A stretch of DNA of 23,489 bases from an uncultured Prevotella sp. (lineage in GTDB: Bacteria; Bacteroidota; Bacteroidia; Bacteroidales; Bacteroidaceae), in NCBI GenBank assembly GCA_900556465.1, contig USPK01000024.1, forward strand, positions 1-23,489, in the 5' to 3' direction. Positions 1 to 6,858 of the stretch are shown piece after piece. The position numbers were made by a program, and so were the translations under genes. The notes below the pieces were generated by a model, which was given only the letters and a program-made list of their open reading frames with translations, was not told the DNA's origin and ran no database searches. The first letter of the stretch is position 1, and each line of letters begins with the position of its first letter.

Positions 1-57
1 AAAGGGTTCTGCTGCCTTATGCAAGAAATAAAAAATGGAATTGATAGAACCCACCAT
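1..57. mobile_element. Possible end of an inserted element breaking the GH2 gene
   Basis: Family-like GH2 coding stops near base 57. The outer sequence is A+T-rich (21 of the first 60 bases are G or C by hand count) against a G+C-rich gene. GGGTTCT at 4-10 is matched by its inverse AGAACCC at 46-52, which could be short internal or terminal inverted repeats. No transposase is visible because the window ends here, so the identity and even the reality of the element are uncertain. A contig-end misjoin is the alternative. Confidence 0.3.
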
Positions 58-1744
58 AATAGATAGGGTCACGATAGTTGAGGCGTTGCCAGTTCTCGTT
101 CGTCCCGTGGCCCACCCAGCAGACGGGCGCTTCCAGTTCGACGAAGAGCCCGAGCTCGTCGCAGGCCTCGAGGAACTCTTCGGCGGGCGGGTAGTGGGAC
201 GTGCGGACAAAGTTACAGTTGGCCGCGCGGTAGAGTTCGGCATCGCGGCGCCACCATTCCGCCGTGAGCGAGCGGCCCAGCAGGGGGTGCACCTCGTGGC
301 GGCACACGCCGCGCAGCTTGACCGCGCGGCCGTTGACCAGGAGACGGTTGCCCCGCACCTCCACTTCGCGGAAGCCGATGCGGCGCGCCACGTCCTCCAC
401 CGGTTGCCCGCCGGCGTAGAGGCGGGTCGTGACGGTGTAGAGGTTCGGGTGCTCGTTGTCCCACAGGCGCGGCGCCGCGACGGGCAGTGCCAGCCAGCCC
501 TGCCACGTGCTGTCCGGCGCGATGGCCGGGAGCGCGGCGCGCAGGGTGGCGCCGTGTCCCTCCACGCTCACTTGCAGGGCGGCGTCGGTCAGGGTGCGCC
601 CCGTCGTGTTGCAGACCCGGGCAAAGACGCGCAACGTGGCGTCGCGCCAGGCCGTGTCGAGGTCCGTCACGAAACGGAGGTCCGAGACGTAGGCCCGCGG
701 GACGGCGAAGAGCGTGACCTTCCGCGTGATGCCTCCCAGTTGGTGTGCGGCATACTGCGTGAGCGAGCCGAGCATGTCGGCCAGCGACTCGCTGCGCACG
801 CGCAGGGCCACTTCGTTGCCGCCCTGCCGCAGGGCGTCGGTCACGTCGATTTCGTAAGGCGTCATGCCGCCCAGGTGGTAGCCCGCCCGTTGCCCGTTGA
901 CGTAGACCTCGTATTCGCTGTGTACGCCGTCGAAGCGCAGCTTGACGCGCTGTCCGGCCCAGTCGGCCGGCAGGGTGAACGTGCGGCGGTAGCGGGCCCA
1001 GCCGGCCGAGTCTACGCGGAAGCCCTGCATGGCCCATTCGCCCGGCACCTGGATGTCGTGCCAGTCCTCGCCCGACTCTTCCGGGCTGAACTGCCACACG
1101 CCGTTCAGGCTCAGCGCCGCGCGGTAGGTGCCCGCCACGGCGGCCGGTCGCGGTGTGTAGTGCGGCAGGTGGGCCTCCACGTCGATGAGCGTGTCGACGA
1201 CAAAGGCCGGGCGCCGCCGGAGTTCGGCCCGCGCCTCGTCCCTGAAGGGCACGAGTGGCGTGGCGTCGGCCGAGAGCAGGCGGATGCCCGAAACGACGGC
1301 GTTGGGCCCGCCCGAGCATTCAAAGACCAGCACCAGCTGGCCGTAGGCATAGGCCTTGCGGGGCAGGCGGACACGGCGCGTGGTCAGTTCGCCCTGGCTC
1401 AGGCGCACCGGCTCGCACACCGGGTTGCCGTCGGCCTGCACCTCGACGAGGCGGTCGCCGTCGGAGTAGAAAGTCAGTTCCAGTTCGTAGTCCGCCTCCT
1501 TGTTCAGGCGGTCGAAGGCATAGATGACGCGCGGCCCGAAGTTGCACGTCAGGGCGGCGGGGTCTGTCCCCGCCGGACCGGTAAAGGTGTAGTCGTCCCC
1601 CAGCACCAGGTGGGGCTGGGCGGAGGCGTTGCCGCAGTCGTCCGCGGCGACGACGTGCAGGGCGTCGTCCTGTGCCCGCAGCGGCGAGCAGGCCAGCAGC
1701 GCGGCCAGCAACGCCAGGGCAGAGCGTTTTGTCGTGTGGTTCAT
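17..1744 (-). CDS. Truncated secreted GH2 beta-galactosidase-like protein
   Basis: Encodes about 575 residues, starting at MNHTTKRSALALLAALL, a signal peptide ending near residue 25 (PLRAQ). I chose this start because a TATATTTG promoter box lies about 55 bases upstream; a longer in-frame reading to 2113 would run through that promoter. An accessory N-terminal domain of roughly 170 residues precedes the GH2 sugar-binding jelly roll (LNGVWQF, YRRTF, FDGVHSEYEVYVNG), the Ig-like domain, and the start of the TIM barrel (RLLVNGRAVKLRGVCRHEVHP, NFVRTSHYPP). Family members continue for several hundred residues to the NE acid/base and the Glu nucleophile. Here the frame leaves family-like sequence just after NYRDPIYY and stops 11 codons later, so both catalytic glutamates are missing. 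The product should be inactive unless the truncation is an assembly artefact. GH2 enzymes of this type release terminal beta-galactosyl or related residues in the periplasm; the exact substrate cannot be told. Confidence 0.85.
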   Translation of the reverse strand: MNHTTKRSALALLAALLACSPLRAQDDALHVVAADDCGNASAQPHLVLGDDYTFTGPAGTDPAALTCNFGPRVIYAFDRLNKEADYELELTFYSDGDRLVEVQADGNPVCEPVRLSQGELTTRRVRLPRKAYAYGQLVLVFECSGGPNAVVSGIRLLSADATPLVPFRDEARAELRRRPAFVVDTLIDVEAHLPHYTPRPAAVAGTYRAALSLNGVWQFSPEESGEDWHDIQVPGEWAMQGFRVDSAGWARYRRTFTLPADWAGQRVKLRFDGVHSEYEVYVNGQRAGYHLGGMTPYEIDVTDALRQGGNEVALRVRSESLADMLGSLTQYAAHQLGGITRKVTLFAVPRAYVSDLRFVTDLDTAWRDATLRVFARVCNTTGRTLTDAALQVSVEGHGATLRAALPAIAPDSTWQGWLALPVAAPRLWDNEHPNLYTVTTRLYAGGQPVEDVARRIGFREVEVRGNRLLVNGRAVKLRGVCRHEVHPLLGRSLTAEWWRRDAELYRAANCNFVRTSHYPPAEEFLEACDELGLFVELEAPVCWVGHGTNENWQRLNYRDPIYYGGFYQFHFLFLA

Positions 1745-1798
1745 AAGTGTATAAATATAGGTGTGTTTCTTCGGACAGTCGCAGGTTTTTCTGTTCCG

Positions 1799-1829
1799 CA
1801 AATATAGGGAAATCCGCGCAGGCTGCCAA
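1799..1829 (-). promoter_or_regulatory. Bacteroidales-type promoter of the GH2 gene
   Basis: Reading the minus strand, TTGG (1826-1829) is followed after about 20 bases by TATATTTG (1799-1806). This fits the TTG-N19/21-TAnnTTTG pattern recognised by the Bacteroidetes primary sigma factor. The GH2 start codon is about 55 bases downstream. Confidence 0.7.
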
Positions 1830-2058
1830 GCGGCGTGCCCCTTTTTCGCCTCCCCGTCCTCCGTGGCGCCCGGCGCGGGACCAGGGGCGGCAGCGACGGT
1901 CGCGCTCGCCCCTGATCCGCCGTCGCGCCCGGGCGGTGCGGTCCGTCGGCCCCAGTTCCGGCGGCCCGGCTTCCGCCCTCTCCCGCCCGGCTTCGGCGCG
2001 CGGCGGCGTGTCCGTCGGCCGGCAAACGTTAAAAAAACGAAAGGAACGACCGTTCCGC
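1830..2058. other. G+C-rich divergent intergenic region
   Basis: This stretch separates the divergent promoters of the GH2 and DUF3472 genes. It is very G+C-rich. I see no convincing gene, repeat or RNA in it; the open frames crossing it show no recognisable protein features. Confidence 0.5.
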
Positions 2059-2089
2059 TTGGTCCGGCTGCGGGGGATTTGCTAACTTG
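2059..2089 (+). promoter_or_regulatory. Promoter of the DUF3472 gene
   Basis: TTG at 2059-2061 and TAACTTG at 2083-2089 are separated by 21 bases, a close match to the Bacteroidetes promoter pattern. The start codon at 2130 is about 40 bases further on, giving a short leader. Confidence 0.65.
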
Positions 2090-2129
2090 CACGCTCAAAG
2101 AAATGTCAAACACTTAACCCCTTTCTATC

Positions 2130-4580
2130 ATGAAGCACAGACTTTACGCAACAATGGGCCTTGCCCTGCTGCTGGCTTGCCCGGCGGCCCTTCCGGCACA
2201 GCGGACGCTGACCGCCGAACGGGGCGAGGCCGTGGAGCTGACGGCCGAGGCGGGCTATGCCACGTATCAGTGGCAGGTGTCGACGGACGGCCTCGCCTTT
2301 GCCGATTATCCTGGCGCCACGGCCCGGCAGTGGACGCTGCGGCCCTATGCCACGGCCTACTACCGGGCGGTGGCGACCGATGCCGACGGCGCGACGCGCT
2401 ATCTCGATACGGTCCGCGTCGCGATGACGACGGTACAGTATGCCGAGAACTACACCACCCTCTCGGCCGCCCACGGCTATGTGGAGACCCTTAGCGGGCA
2501 GCCCGGCGCCTCGGGCATCAGCATTCCCGAGGAAGAGCGCGTGAACGGCCTGCCCGCCGTGGCCCGGCAGCTGACCAACTGGACCAGCGGCGACGCCATG
2601 GCCGTCTACTACGTACACCACCCCGCCGACACCGTCGACGTGAACCTGCGGCTCACGGTCCGCTCCGGGCGCACGGTGAACCTGCGCGTCACGGTCTGGG
2701 ACCCGACGGACCTGAGCGCTCCCCTGGCCGAGCAGTACCTGGCCGTCAGCGGCACGGGCAGCGCACAGACCCTCCCGATGGTGGGCTTCGTGGCGCCCCG
2801 CGCGGACTACTTCCGCTACCAGCTGGAATGCCTGGAGGGCTGGGCCGACGTGACCAACATTGACCGCTTCTTTGTCTACTCCCACTCGAGCGAGCAGAGC
2901 TGGAAAGCGGCCTACCTGAGCTCGCCCTCGGTCCACCTGACGCAGTGGCGCTCCACGGCCGCCGGCGCACCCACCGGCGCCTCCTACGACTGGTGCTACC
3001 AGGAAGTGATGATGCCGCCCGAATCCGACATCGTGGGCACTTACGTCATGTCGCTCGGCGTACTCGACGGCTACATGGGCATACAGAACAACGGCACGTC
3101 GAACGGCGAGACGCTCCACGAGGTGCTTTTCTCCATGTGGGACGACGGCGATACGGACCAGGACCCCAACCTGCCGGCCAACCGCCGTGCTTCCGTGGTG
3201 GACCACGACCCGCAGGCCACCGTCAACCGCTTTGGCAATGAGGGCACGGGTATGCAGACTTACTACCGCGGCCATCACTGGGAAGCCGGGCAGTGGGTGC
3301 AGTTCCTCACCAACTGCCGCCCCGAGACGATGCGCTACCAGGAGGAAGTGAACGGACAGCTCGTCGGGCGCGTGCAGCACAACATGCTCGTCTCGACCTG
3401 GTTCAACGCCGGCGACGGCAAGGGCTGGCAATACATGTCCACACTCCGCCTGCCCAACAACACAAGCTATTTCGACTCCTGGTACTCTTTCCTGGAGAAC
3501 TACAACGCCGCCACGGGCGAGGCCCGGCGTAAGGGCTACTACCGCAACGGTTATGCCCGTTCGCGCACCAACGGCCGCTGGTTCCACTTCAACGAAGTGA
3601 GCTTCGGGCATACGGACGGCGGCACGGCCCCCGGCGCCCGCAACGACTGGGGGCAGGGCGTGGCGGACGACGTCCCCGGCGCCTTCTTCATGGCTACGGG
3701 CGGCTATCTGCCCACCGACATGCGGGGCTCGTCCGTTACGCTCCGCACGGACAACACGCCGGTCGACACCATCGACCTCGAGACTCTCGAGGCCCGCGTA
3801 GACCTGGCCGTGGCCAACGAAAAGGAACAGATGGCGCAGGACGAGCTGTTCAACGACAGCTGCTACGACAAGTCGGGCTGGGAGGTCGTCTCCTTCTCGA
3901 GCCAGGAGACGGCGGGCGAAGGCAGCAACGGCCGCGCGGCCCTGGTCATCGACGGCGACGACGACACCTACTGGCACTCGGCCTGGTACAGCAGCTCGTC
4001 GAGCTACCCGCACTGGATTGTGGTCGACATGAAGGAAGAACTCCTCGTGGGCGGCTTTGAAATCACCATGAGCGGCGGCAGCAACCGCTACATCAAGTCC
4101 TACGAGATGCAGGCCAGCAACGACGGCAGAACGTGGACCACCTTCTACGCCGACGACGACGCGCCGAACGACGTCTCCTTCCGCGTGCTGCTCGACGAAC
4201 CGGTCCGGACGCGCTACTTCCGCCTCTACATCACCGACGGCCGGGCCACGGACGGCGACCACGTACGCGTGAACGAGATAGACGTCGTCCCGCCCCTCAC
4301 GGTGACGGGCGTGGGCTACGTGCCCGTGGGCCGCGCCGACCTGACGGTCAGCTACGACGGCAGCCATCTCGACGTGACGGCTCCCCGCGCCGCCGCCTCG
4401 GCCAGCGTCCGCCTGGTCAGCATGGAGGGCCGCACCGTGGCGCGCCGCAGCTTTGACCGCGTGGCCGCCGGCGACTCGCTGCGCCTCGCCGTCGGCGCCC
4501 TGCCGGCCGGGACCTACGCCGTCCTCTTCGACGACGGTGCCCCCACGGCTGCCAGCGCCAAGTTTGTCATGAAGCGCTGA
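2130..4580 (+). CDS. Secreted DUF3472 protein with discoidin domain and sorting tail
   Basis: An 816-residue exported protein. Visible parts in order: signal peptide (about 1-23, ending near ALPAQ); Ig-like module (about 25-95, YQWQVSTDG, YYRAVATDADG); a region resembling DUF5077 (about 99-250); a DUF3472-like core (about 262-430, including VLDGYMGIQNNGT and VLFSMWDDGDTD); a linker; an F5/8-type C (discoidin) domain (about 578-720, with LVIDGDDDTYWHSAW and the closing RYFRLYITDG); and a C-terminal beta-rich tail (about 735-816, VRLVSMEGRTVARRSF, LPAGTYAVLF) like Por-secretion sorting domains. DUF3472 has no established activity known to me. Discoidin domains bind glycans, so a surface glycan-binding or glycan-acting role is an inference. 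The gene has its own promoter and terminator, so it appears to be monocistronic. Domain borders are estimates from reading. Confidence 0.85.
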   Translation: MKHRLYATMGLALLLACPAALPAQRTLTAERGEAVELTAEAGYATYQWQVSTDGLAFADYPGATARQWTLRPYATAYYRAVATDADGATRYLDTVRVAMTTVQYAENYTTLSAAHGYVETLSGQPGASGISIPEEERVNGLPAVARQLTNWTSGDAMAVYYVHHPADTVDVNLRLTVRSGRTVNLRVTVWDPTDLSAPLAEQYLAVSGTGSAQTLPMVGFVAPRADYFRYQLECLEGWADVTNIDRFFVYSHSSEQSWKAAYLSSPSVHLTQWRSTAAGAPTGASYDWCYQEVMMPPESDIVGTYVMSLGVLDGYMGIQNNGTSNGETLHEVLFSMWDDGDTDQDPNLPANRRASVVDHDPQATVNRFGNEGTGMQTYYRGHHWEAGQWVQFLTNCRPETMRYQEEVNGQLVGRVQHNMLVSTWFNAGDGKGWQYMSTLRLPNNTSYFDSWYSFLENYNAATGEARRKGYYRNGYARSRTNGRWFHFNEVSFGHTDGGTAPGARNDWGQGVADDVPGAFFMATGGYLPTDMRGSSVTLRTDNTPVDTIDLETLEARVDLAVANEKEQMAQDELFNDSCYDKSGWEVVSFSSQETAGEGSNGRAALVIDGDDDTYWHSAWYSSSSSYPHWIVVDMKEELLVGGFEITMSGGSNRYIKSYEMQASNDGRTWTTFYADDDAPNDVSFRVLLDEPVRTRYFRLYITDGRATDGDHVRVNEIDVVPPLTVTGVGYVPVGRADLTVSYDGSHLDVTAPRAAASASVRLVSMEGRTVARRSFDRVAAGDSLRLAVGALPAGTYAVLFDDGAPTAASAKFVMKR

Positions 4581-4602
4581 CGGGCTCCCGTTCCAGCCAA
4601 CG

Positions 4603-4636
4603 GCGGCCGCCCCGGAATCCGTTCCGGAGCGGCCGC
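4603..4636 (+). terminator. Hairpin terminator after the DUF3472 gene
   Basis: GCGGCCGC-C-CCGGAA (4603-4617) pairs with TTCCGG-A-GCGGCCGC (4622-4636), with a single internal mismatch and a four-base loop. It lies 23 bases after the stop codon. There is no immediate T-run, although a T-tract occurs at 4661-4668. Confidence 0.6.
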
Positions 4637-4670
4637 TGCGTTTAGGGCCCTGCGGCCCCCGTTTTTTTCG

Positions 4671-4678
4671 TAAATTTG
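4671..4678 (+). promoter_or_regulatory. -7 box of the RNA methyltransferase promoter
   Basis: TAAATTTG is an exact TAnnTTTG match, preceded by a T-tract. I see no clear TTG at the usual distance. Transcription from here would give a leader of roughly 95 bases that contains a full copy of the three-unit 59-bp repeat. Confidence 0.55.
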
Positions 4679-4697
4679 TCCCGCTGTTCCCGTGCCG

Positions 4698-4756
4698 ACA
4701 CGCCTAAGGCCCGTCGCTACGGGAATAGGGCCAGAAAAAACGCGCCTAAGGCGCGT
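4698..4756. repeat. Dispersed three-unit repeat, copy A
   Basis: Three 17-base units start at 4698, 4719 and 4740, exactly 21 apart: ACACGCCTAAGGCCCGT, ACGGGAATAGGGCCAGA and ACGCGCCTAAGGCGCGT, with four-base spacers CGCT and AAAA. The third unit is an almost perfect palindrome. Copies B (9888) and C (17979) have the same geometry. The element sits inside the presumed 5' leader of the RNA methyltransferase gene. Confidence 0.8.
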
Positions 4757-4783
4757 TCCGTTTGACGTAAACCGTAAGACTTT

Positions 4784-5314
4784 ATGCGTAAACTCACCGT
4801 AGAGGAGCTCTGCCGCATGGACGTGGCGGAGTTCAAGCGGGCGGAGAAGCTGCCCGTGGTCATCGTGCTCGACAATGTCCGCAGCCTGCACAACGTGGGC
4901 TCCGTCTTCCGCACGGCGGACGCTTTCCGCCTGGCCGGTCTGTGCCTGTGCGGCATCACGGCCTGCCCGCCCTCGGCCGAAATCCACAAGACGGCCCTCG
5001 GGGCGGAGGACAGCGTGGACTGGCGCTACTTCGCGGACACGCTCGAGGCCGTCGGCTGGCTGCGGGCGGCGGGCTACACGGTGCTGGCCGTGGAGCAGGT
5101 GGAGGGCAGCCGGATGCTGGACCGCCTGCGCCTCGACGCCGCCGGCCGCTATGCGCTCGTGGTGGGCAACGAGGTGAAAGGCGTGCGCCAGGACGTGGTC
5201 GACGTCGCCGACGGCGCGGTGGAGATTCCCCAGTTCGGGACGAAACATTCGCTCAACGTGTCGGTGTCGGCCGGCATCGTCATGTGGGAGTTCTTCCGCC
5301 AGTTGCGCGGCTGA
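4784..5314 (+). CDS. SpoU/TrmH-family RNA 2'-O-methyltransferase
   Basis: A 176-residue SPOUT methyltransferase that should use S-adenosylmethionine to methylate a ribose 2'-OH in tRNA or rRNA. All three SpoU motifs are present: motif 1 N31VRSLHNVGSVFRTADAF with the conserved Asn and Arg, motif 2 ALVVGNEVKGV (about 124-134), and motif 3 EIPQFGTKHSLNVSVSAGI (about 147-165), which form the knotted cofactor site. There is no N-terminal substrate-binding extension, so this is a minimal single-domain member, and the RNA target cannot be told from sequence. It is transcribed from its own promoter through a repeat-bearing leader and converges on sufE with only 15 bases between the two stop codons. 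Confidence 0.88.
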   Translation: MRKLTVEELCRMDVAEFKRAEKLPVVIVLDNVRSLHNVGSVFRTADAFRLAGLCLCGITACPPSAEIHKTALGAEDSVDWRYFADTLEAVGWLRAAGYTVLAVEQVEGSRMLDRLRLDAAGRYALVVGNEVKGVRQDVVDVADGAVEIPQFGTKHSLNVSVSAGIVMWEFFRQLRG

Positions 5315-5329
5315 CGGGCGCCGCGGCGC

Positions 5330-5755
5330 TCAGTGGGCAAGTTTGGCCTGGTAGGCCAGGGCGTAGGCGCGCATCTGCTTGATCATGGCCAGCAGGCCGT
5401 TGCTGCGCGTGGGCGAGAGGTGTTCTGTCAGCCCGATTTTCGGGATGAAGTAGAGGTCGGCCTCGAGGATTTCCTTCGGCGTGTGTCCGCTCAGGACGCG
5501 GACCAGGAGTTCCACGATGCCCTTGACGATGAGGGCGTCGCTCTCGGCGCGGAAGGTGAGCACGCCGCCGGCCTCCTCGCAGACCAGCCAGACGCGGCTC
5601 TGGCAGCCGTCTATCAGGTTTTGGTCCGACTTGTCGGCTTCGGGCAGGGCCGGTTGCGACTCGCCCAGGTCGATGAGCAGTTGGTAACGGTCCATCCAGT
5701 CGTCGAGCTCGGAAAACTCTTCGATGATTTCGTCTTGTGCTTCGTTGATGGTCAT
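5330..5755 (-). CDS. sufE: SufE-family cysteine desulfurase sulfur acceptor
   Basis: A 141-residue SufE-like protein, a normal length for the family. SufE accepts persulfide sulfur from the cysteine desulfurase SufS on a conserved cysteine and passes it to the Fe-S scaffold in the cytoplasm. The active-site motif is present as NLIDGCQSRVWL, with the cysteine at residue 51. The C-terminal helices (TRSNGLLAMIKQM) also fit. It is the last gene of a minus-strand run after the M19 fusion and the M28 lipoprotein, but a perfect hairpin lies between it and the M28 gene, so its expression may be lower than, or partly independent of, theirs. No other suf genes are in the window. Confidence 0.9.
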   Translation of the reverse strand: MTINEAQDEIIEEFSELDDWMDRYQLLIDLGESQPALPEADKSDQNLIDGCQSRVWLVCEEAGGVLTFRAESDALIVKGIVELLVRVLSGHTPKEILEADLYFIPKIGLTEHLSPTRSNGLLAMIKQMRAYALAYQAKLAH

Positions 5756-5777
5756 GGTGTTCGGGATTGAAGATTGT

Positions 5778-5806
5778 GCCGCCCGTCCGTTTCTCGGACG
5801 GGCGGC
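5778..5806 (-). terminator. Perfect hairpin between the M28 gene and sufE
   Basis: GCCGCCCGTCCG (5778-5789) and CGGACGGGCGGC (5795-5806) form a perfect 12-bp stem with a five-base loop, directly after the M28 stop codon. No T-run follows on the minus strand, so it may be an attenuating or mRNA-stabilising hairpin rather than a full terminator. Confidence 0.55.
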
Positions 5807-5813
5807 GTCGTTG

Positions 5814-6818
5814 TCAGTTGGCTTGTTCTTCGGAGAGGAGCTGCAGGAGCGTCTGCCCGACGAGGCGCAGCGTCTCCTTCGAGATGTTCTCCGGCGTGTC
5901 GTTGACGGTGTGCCACGTGGCGCCGAATCCGCCCTGCGGGCCCACGTAGGGCACGACGTCGACGGTGGGGATGCCGGCCACCTGGTTCATGGGCAGGTGG
6001 TCGTCCGTGGCCCACGAGCCGTCCTGCGGCAGGAAGAGATGGTCCGCGCCGACGCTCTCGGCCGTCTGCCACAGGCGGAGCATGACGGCCTCGGCGTAGC
6101 GCTTCGAGAAGCCCTCGTAGCAGAAACGGGCGTCGCGGCCGCCGACCATGTCGAGCAGGACGCCGTAGCGGGCGCGGTAGCCCTGTGCGGCGGCCTGGCG
6201 GGCCCAGAGCTGCGAGCCCAGGCACCAGTCGTTGCCCTCCGGGTCGGGCGTGCCCCAGTAGGGGGCGCCGTAGTCCTCGGCGTCGAAGCAGACGAAGTCC
6301 ACGCCGACCTGGGGCTGCAGCTCGCCGACGAGGCGGGCCACCTCGAGGAGTACGGCCACGCCGCTGGCGCCGTCGTTGGCGCCCATGACGGGTTCGCGGT
6401 GGCGCGAAGAGTCGGGGTCGGCGTCGGCCCAGGGGCGGCAGTCCCAGTGGGCGGCCAGGACGACGCGCTCCTCGGCCTCGGGGCGGTAGGACGCTATGAG
6501 GTTGCGTCCGTCCAGTCGCTTACCGTCCCAGCCGGTAAAGACCGCTTCCTGCTGGGTCACTTCGAGGCCGAACGAGCGGAATTTCTCTACAATCCAGTCG
6601 CCGCAGGCGCGGTGGGCGGCCGAGTTGGGGACGCGGGGGCCGAAGGCGCACTGCGCCTCGACATAGGCCAGGGCCGAGTCGGCGCTGAAGGCCACGGGGG
6701 TGAGTACGGCGGCCGGCTCGGCGGTCTCGTCGGGGGCGGCGTTCTTGTTCTTGCAGGCCGTCAGGGCCGTGCCGGCCAGCAGCAGGGCTGCGGCGGCGAG
6801 AAGGAGTGATTGCTTCAT
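5814..6818 (-). CDS. M28-family lipoprotein, probable type II glutaminyl cyclase
   Basis: A 334-residue protein with a lipoprotein signal (hydrophobic residues 4-20, lipobox LTAC, cysteine at 22), so probably anchored in the cell envelope. The M28 zinc-peptidase fold is clear: AHWDCRPWAD (H124), GANDGASG (D149), CFDAEDYG (E181, D182), LLDMVGG, TDDH and TWHTVND (H303). The combination FDAEDYG followed by WCLGSQLWA resembles, from memory, the type II glutaminyl cyclases described in Porphyromonas, Tannerella and Prevotella, where Asp replaces the mammalian Glu zinc ligand. Such enzymes cyclise N-terminal Gln on exported proteins to pyroglutamate. An ordinary M28 aminopeptidase is the alternative. 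The gene starts 40 bases after the M19 fusion gene ends, so the two are probably co-transcribed. Confidence 0.82.
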   Translation of the reverse strand: MKQSLLLAAAALLLAGTALTACKNKNAAPDETAEPAAVLTPVAFSADSALAYVEAQCAFGPRVPNSAAHRACGDWIVEKFRSFGLEVTQQEAVFTGWDGKRLDGRNLIASYRPEAEERVVLAAHWDCRPWADADPDSSRHREPVMGANDGASGVAVLLEVARLVGELQPQVGVDFVCFDAEDYGAPYWGTPDPEGNDWCLGSQLWARQAAAQGYRARYGVLLDMVGGRDARFCYEGFSKRYAEAVMLRLWQTAESVGADHLFLPQDGSWATDDHLPMNQVAGIPTVDVVPYVGPQGGFGATWHTVNDTPENISKETLRLVGQTLLQLLSEEQAN

Positions 6819-6858
6819 GGTGAATGCCTTAAAGTCGGAAAGGAAAGGGGGCGCGGGC

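Noticed and set aside
1745..2113. N-terminal extension of the GH2 protein to 2113
   Set aside because: The added residues are Arg/Pro/Gly-rich without family similarity, a clear signal peptide starts at 1744, and a good promoter lies inside the extension.
5318..5329. GCGCCGCGGCGC palindrome between the RNA methyltransferase and sufE
   Set aside because: A 12-base perfect palindrome leaves only a four-bp stem once a loop is allowed. In such G+C-rich DNA it is weak evidence for a terminator.
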